Shown here one piece after another: positions 60,619 to 64,000 of a stretch of DNA of 64,000 nucleotides. Both the position numbers and the translations under genes were made by a program. Position 1 is the stretch's first letter; each line of letters opens with the position of its first letter. Below the pieces are notes generated by a model that did not search any database, was not told the DNA's origin, and saw only the letters and a program-made list of their open reading frames with translations. The DNA is taken from NCBI GenBank assembly GCA_015056815.1, contig SVFN01000008.1:1-64000 (forward strand), in the 5' to 3' direction. Origin of the DNA: Lachnospiraceae bacterium (GTDB lineage: Bacteria; Bacillota; Clostridia; Lachnospirales; Lachnospiraceae).

Positions 60619-61322
60619 TTCACGTCACCACCTTCACCAATAAAAAATCTCCCCACATCACTGGCAAGATATTCTTCTTTCGTACCGAAAAAGATCTTCC
60701 GCCCGATATGCAGGATATGGCTGGCATACTGAACCGCTGCTGCAAGATCATGCGAAACCATGATAATCGTGATCCCTTCCTCATTTAACTGCTTAATTAA
60801 CGCATACATTTCCATCGTTACCTTCGGATCCAGCCCTGCCACCGGCTCGTCCAAAAGCAACAGCTTTTTTGTGGCGCAGAGTGCCCTCGCTAAGAGGACT
60901 CTCTGCTGCTGCCCTCCCGAGAGCTCCCGATAACAGCGATCCGCAAACTGCAGGATCCCCATCTTCTCCATGTTCTCCTGCGCCAATTTTTTCTCTTCCT
61001 TATTGTAAAACGGTCTGAGACCACAGCGCGCCTGACAGCCGGAAAGCACAATCTCTTTAACCGACGCCGGGAAATCACGCTGCACCAGAGTCTGCTGGGG
61101 AAGATATCCGATCTCGTCCGCACGCAATCCGTCCCCGGCCGTAATCTCTCCTCCCATACACGGCTGTAAATGCACTAACGTCTTCATCAGGGTTGATTTA
61201 CCGGAACCGTTTTCTCCGACAATGCACAGATAATCACCACTGTTTACCGTAAAATTCAAATGTTCTATGATCGCCTGCGAATCATACCCCAATGTTAAAT
61301 CCCGTACTGTCAATAGAGACAT
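60615..61322 (-). CDS. znuC: Zinc/manganese ABC transporter ATPase
   Basis: A 235-residue ABC ATPase: Walker A GENGSGKSTLMK, Q-loop YLPQQT, signature LSGGQQQRVLLARAL, Walker B LLLLDEPVAGLD, H-loop VSHD. GGGAGG lies 8 nt before the ATG. It powers metal uptake with ZnuB. Confidence 0.93.
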   Translation of the reverse strand: MSLLTVRDLTLGYDSQAIIEHLNFTVNSGDYLCIVGENGSGKSTLMKTLVHLQPCMGGEITAGDGLRADEIGYLPQQTLVQRDFPASVKEIVLSGCQARCGLRPFYNKEEKKLAQENMEKMGILQFADRCYRELSGGQQQRVLLARALCATKKLLLLDEPVAGLDPKVTMEMYALIKQLNEEGITIIMVSHDLAAAVQYASHILHIGRKIFFGTKEEYLASDVGRFFIGEGGDVK

Positions 61323-61359
61323 GCTATCTTCCTCCCGTTTTATCTGACCCGATCTATGG

Positions 61360-62364
61360 TCAATGCAATGCTTCCTTTAATACTTCCAGATTCTGTTCCA
61401 TAATGGAATAATACGTCAATCCGTCTGCCACATCCTTTGAAGTCAGAGACTGCATGGAATTCAATGACAGAATCTTCTGATCCTTGCCGGCTGTATTATT
61501 GCGGATCGTCTCCGCAATCTTTCCATCACTGCCCTCGATCGTCATGATGGAAGAAAGTCCCAGTTCGTCTACCTTGTCCGCAAGGAAAATGACGGTCTCA
61601 AAGCTGGCCTCTGTCTCAGCAGAGCAGCCCACAAATGCCGCATAATAATCCAGTCCATAATCCTCTGTCAGATAACGGAACGGAAAACGGTCGCCAAACA
61701 GAAGTGTTTTGCCCGCAGCCTCATCCACCGCGCTCTGATACTCACTGTCCAAAGTGTTCAACTGTCCGATATATGCCTGTGCATTTGCCTGATAATCTGC
61801 GGCATGTGCCTCATCTGCTTCCGAAAGGGCAGAAGCGATCACTTCACACAGGGCAGATGCGTTTTTTAAGGACAGCCAGACATGCTCATCATATTCTTCT
61901 TCGCCTTCTTCTTCCTCTCCTTCTTCTTCCTCTGCCTGCATTCCCTCTTTTACTTCTTCCTCTTTCACACGATCACCAAGCACTTCCATCAGGTTTATGA
62001 CAACCATGTTCTGATTCGTTGCTTCTGCCAGGGCATCTTCCACCCAGGCATCAGATTCTCCACCGACATAGATAAAAAGGTCACAGCTTGCGATCTTCAT
62101 AATATCCTGTGCGGTCGGCTGAAAGCTGTGCAGATCGACACCGTTATCCAAAAGCATCGTGACTTCTGCATTTTCCGCCTCGTCCCCTAATATATTTAAT
62201 ACCCAGTCATATTCCGGAAAGATCGTCGTAACAACCTGTAGTTTCCCATCATCGGCAGACTGCGCACTCTCTCCTGTCTTTTCTTCCGCGGACGCCTGTC
62301 CACAGCCCGTCAGACTCCCGACCATCAATGTAAGAGCCATCATCATGGCTACGATTTTCTTCAT
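61360..62364 (-). CDS. znuA: Metal-binding lipoprotein of the ABC transporter (ZnuA-like)
   Basis: A 334-residue cluster-A1 solute-binding lipoprotein: signal ending SLTGC, then VDLHSFQPT near 78 (first His ligand) and DEHVWLS near 165 (second His). The loop between them (about 135-160) is Glu-rich, not His-rich as in most ZnuA. The usual third-His region reads LFGDRFPFRYL, without His; the last ligand region has EGSDGK. AGGAGG lies 8 nt before ATG 62364; the frame is open upstream to 62448. Zinc is likely from the Zur-type regulator in the same operon, but the ligand set differs from classical ZnuA. Confidence 0.85.
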   Translation of the reverse strand: MKKIVAMMMALTLMVGSLTGCGQASAEEKTGESAQSADDGKLQVVTTIFPEYDWVLNILGDEAENAEVTMLLDNGVDLHSFQPTAQDIMKIASCDLFIYVGGESDAWVEDALAEATNQNMVVINLMEVLGDRVKEEEVKEGMQAEEEEGEEEEGEEEYDEHVWLSLKNASALCEVIASALSEADEAHAADYQANAQAYIGQLNTLDSEYQSAVDEAAGKTLLFGDRFPFRYLTEDYGLDYYAAFVGCSAETEASFETVIFLADKVDELGLSSIMTIEGSDGKIAETIRNNTAGKDQKILSLNSMQSLTSKDVADGLTYYSIMEQNLEVLKEALH

Positions 62365-62487
62365 ATTTAAATCCTCCTGTTCATTTCTCAGCCAGTTCCC
62401 AAATGAATTGACCTTTCTGCAATCTCCTGTCCCTTTGATCTGCGCCAATCTGCGGATTTTCTCCGCTTACCGGCGTTCCTGTCCGCT

Positions 62488-62808
62488 TCAGGGATTCAGC
62501 CGTACCTTCCACGTAATCAGATCTGCCGGCACACAGCCCGGCATAACTGCCTGCACTCCTGTGTCGGTCAACAGCAGGATACTCAAAAGCACTGCGATTA
62601 CTTCAACCGCACTGTCCATATGCCGCAGCGATTTCTCATACTGTAAAAGTATGGCACAGACCGGACAGTTCCCGCCACAGCACTCATGCCTGATCTCTTT
62701 TGCTTCAAAATAACCAAAGAGCAGGATTACAACAACGAAAAACAGAACCAGAAAAAATGACAAAAACCGCTTTCTGTCTCCAACATATTTTTTGAAATTT
62801 TCCGCCAT
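62488..62808 (-). CDS. Small Cys-rich membrane protein of the zinc locus
   Basis: A 106-residue protein: membrane helix 1 (about 14-32), a loop with HECCGGNCPVCA (about 41-52), membrane helix 2 (about 65-85), and a short tail. The His/Cys cluster could bind zinc. GGGAGG lies 8 nt before the ATG. It lies between the Zur-type gene and znuA in one operon. No named family. Confidence 0.72.
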   Translation of the reverse strand: MAENFKKYVGDRKRFLSFFLVLFFVVVILLFGYFEAKEIRHECCGGNCPVCAILLQYEKSLRHMDSAVEVIAVLLSILLLTDTGVQAVMPGCVPADLITWKVRLNP

Positions 62809-62853
62809 TTTCCTGTCCTCCCTTCTCCCGGTTTTCAGACTTCTTTCCCGATT

Positions 62854-63279
62854 TTATTCCTGATGGCTGCCGCATTCTTCGCACAGTCCGTAAAAAACGG
62901 TCCGCATCGGATCCAGCGTAAATCTGTGATGTCCCCACAGATGTTCCTGTATCGCCAGAAACTCCTCGCAGTGCATATGGATCAGCTTGCCGCATTTCTC
63001 ACATTTGCAGTGGAAGCACACCTCGCCGCATTTTTCCTCATTCTTATTAATGTATTCAAAACACGCCGGACTATTCCCGTCGATGATATACTTGTTCACA
63101 AGGCCTTCCTCTACCAGCCTCTCCAGATGGCGGTAGACCGTCGTCTGTCCGATGGAAGCGCCCTTACTCTTAAAATGCGCACAGACATCATTGACCGTGA
63201 TATGCGCTCCCGGAACGGTCTCCAGGTACCCTAAAAGCTCCTCCTGCTGTTTTGTCTTATATTTCCCCTTTGTACTCAT
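62854..63279 (-). CDS. Fur-family metalloregulator, probably Zur
   Basis: A 141-residue Fur-family repressor: winged helix (about 10-80; GQTTVYRHLERLVEEGLV), then a metal-binding dimer domain with CFHCKCEKCGKLIHMHCEEF and CEECGSH at the end (Cys4 structural zinc), and HHRF. It heads an operon of the Cys-rich protein and znuABC, so it is most likely the zinc sensor. The ribosome site is weak (AAGG 3 nt before the ATG). Confidence 0.82.
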   Translation of the reverse strand: MSTKGKYKTKQQEELLGYLETVPGAHITVNDVCAHFKSKGASIGQTTVYRHLERLVEEGLVNKYIIDGNSPACFEYINKNEEKCGEVCFHCKCEKCGKLIHMHCEEFLAIQEHLWGHHRFTLDPMRTVFYGLCEECGSHQE

Positions 63280-63347
63280 ATGCCTTCATCACCCATTCCT
63301 TCACACTTTTTGGCAAGCATACGCTTAAAACGTTATCTCTTTCAATT

Positions 63348-63362
63348 TGAAAATCATTTTCA
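63348..63362. promoter_or_regulatory. Fur/Zur-type operator downstream of the start site
   Basis: TGAAAATCATTTTCA, a perfect 7-1-7 palindrome, centred about +19 relative to the predicted start at 63373. Confidence 0.65.
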
Positions 63363-63379
63363 TATTCGAAGTGTCCTCT

Positions 63380-63408
63380 ATTCTACACTTCTCTCCGGAT
63401 TCTGTCAA
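63380..63408 (-). promoter_or_regulatory. Sigma-A promoter of the zur-znu operon
   Basis: Minus strand TTGACA, 17 bp, TAGAAT, between two Fur-type palindromes. Confidence 0.75.
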
Positions 63409-63410
63409 GT

Positions 63411-63433
63411 AATTTGAAAATGTTTTTCAAATT
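63411..63433. promoter_or_regulatory. Fur/Zur-type operator upstream of the -35
   Basis: AATTTGAAAA and TTTTCAAATT are perfect inverted arms around TGT, centred about -49 from the predicted start. Confidence 0.6.
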
Positions 63434-63478
63434 AAAAACAGGCATTCCGGTTTCTCCCAAAATGCCTGTCCATTTTTT
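63434..63478 (-). terminator. Bidirectional-looking terminator of the cytidylate-kinase-like gene
   Basis: ACAGGCATT pairs with AATGCCTGT; a T-run follows on both strands. Confidence 0.8.
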
Positions 63479-63484
63479 ATAGTT

Positions 63485-64000
63485 CTATACATTACGTCTT
63501 CTGTCAATATAATCCTTCAGCACGGCAACTGTGCCCTCGATCCCAAGCTTACTGCTGTTAATGGAAATGTCATAGTTTCTGGAATCGCCCCATTTTCCCT
63601 CGCAGTAGCTGTTATGGTAGCGGCGGCGCTTCATATCCTTGTCACAGATAAACCGTTCCGCCATACTTTCCTCCATATCAAAAAGCTCCATGATGCGCTC
63701 CACTTTGTTCTGCTTGTCCCCCAGAATAAACATGGAGATCATACAGTCATACTCCCTGAGCACATCTTCACTGCACCGTCCGACTACTACAAAAGAATCA
63801 CCCTTCGCCGCTCTTTTTTGCAGGTAATCGAACTGGAGCAGGGACACATTTTCCTCCGGGGCACTGCTAAACCCCCGTACTGTCCGTATCCCGAAAAACG
63901 TTTTATGCTTCTCATCGAATTCCCGCAACCGTTCACCGTCCAGTCCGCGCTCCTCGGCGATCTCATCCAGAAGATTATGATCCAATAACGGAATATCATA
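63485..64000 (-). CDS. Cytidylate-kinase-like protein, 5' end beyond the window
   Basis: The last 171 residues of a cytidylate-kinase-like (CMK-like P-loop) protein; the frame runs open to the window edge, reading YDIPLLDHNLLDEIAEERGL, and the N-terminal P-loop is missing. Seen: FVVVGRCSEDVL, DKDMKRRRYHNSYCEGKWGD, and a Ser/Asn-rich YDISINSSKLG near the end. Such proteins are common in Firmicutes; true CMP phosphorylation is not proven for most. Terminator directly after it. Confidence 0.8.
   Translation of the reverse strand, partial: YDIPLLDHNLLDEIAEERGLDGERLREFDEKHKTFFGIRTVRGFSSAPEENVSLLQFDYLQKRAAKGDSFVVVGRCSEDVLREYDCMISMFILGDKQNKVERIMELFDMEESMAERFICDKDMKRRRYHNSYCEGKWGDSRNYDISINSSKLGIEGTVAVLKDYIDRRRNV

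Overview
The window looks like chromosomal DNA of an anaerobic Gram-positive gut bacterium of the Lachnospiraceae / Clostridium cluster XIVa type. This is inferred from gene content: strong AGGAGG ribosome binding sites, a desulfoferrodoxin-rubrerythrin fusion, a stand-alone glycyl-radical cofactor with an FNR-type regulator, giant secreted GLUG/InlB-type proteins, and a DUF6033-like gene. No rRNA, tRNA, CRISPR array, prophage or complete insertion sequence was seen. Nearly everything is on the minus strand; only a pilin-like gene (about 10 kb) and an EAL-domain gene (about 52-54 kb) are on the plus strand.

Layout. 0-7 kb: rtcB, then a D-alanylation-like operon (MBOAT, SGNH protein, adenylating ligase, fold-III PLP decarboxylase, acyl carrier protein). 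7-11 kb: nuclease-helicase fusion, LRR protein, type IV pilin-like protein, MazG. 11-15 kb: phosphoesterase, permuted GH3 glucosidase, acetyltransferase. 15.4-16.3 kb: a 17-unit, 53-bp tandem repeat. 16.6-18 kb: PurF-like protein without the N-terminal Cys. 18.2-29.1 kb: first copy of a zinc-ribbon membrane module and a 2777-residue GLUG protein. 29-33.5 kb: an ECF sigma / PrsW-type protease / lipoprotein locus. 33.5-35.5 kb: a membrane-anchored protein with a toxin-like C-terminus and the superoxide reductase-rubrerythrin fusion. 35.6-47.7 kb: second copy of the module and a 3080-residue secreted protein. 48-52 kb: grcA, an FNR-type regulator and two coiled-coil genes. 52-54 kb: EAL protein. 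54-59 kb: TgpA-like / DUF58 / MoxR operon. 59-63.3 kb: lipoprotein, znuBCA, small Cys-rich membrane protein, Zur-type regulator. The window ends inside a cytidylate-kinase-like gene.

The strongest candidate for an undescribed system is the duplicated module at 18.2-20.6 kb and 35.6-38.3 kb. In each copy two zinc-ribbon membrane proteins alternate with two short single-pass proteins. The genes overlap tightly, the ribosome site for the next gene is written into the C-terminal codons of the one before, each copy has its own sigma-A-type promoter, and each lies just downstream of a giant secreted protein. The second candidate is the Dlt-like operon, in which a BtrK-type decarboxylase and a changed ligase pocket residue suggest an amine other than D-alanine is carried to the cell surface. 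A roughly 107-bp leader element shared by the second giant gene and the toxin-like gene, and the 53-bp array, are the main unexplained non-coding structures.

All calls come from reading the sequence and from memory of protein families. No database search, structure prediction or expression data was available.
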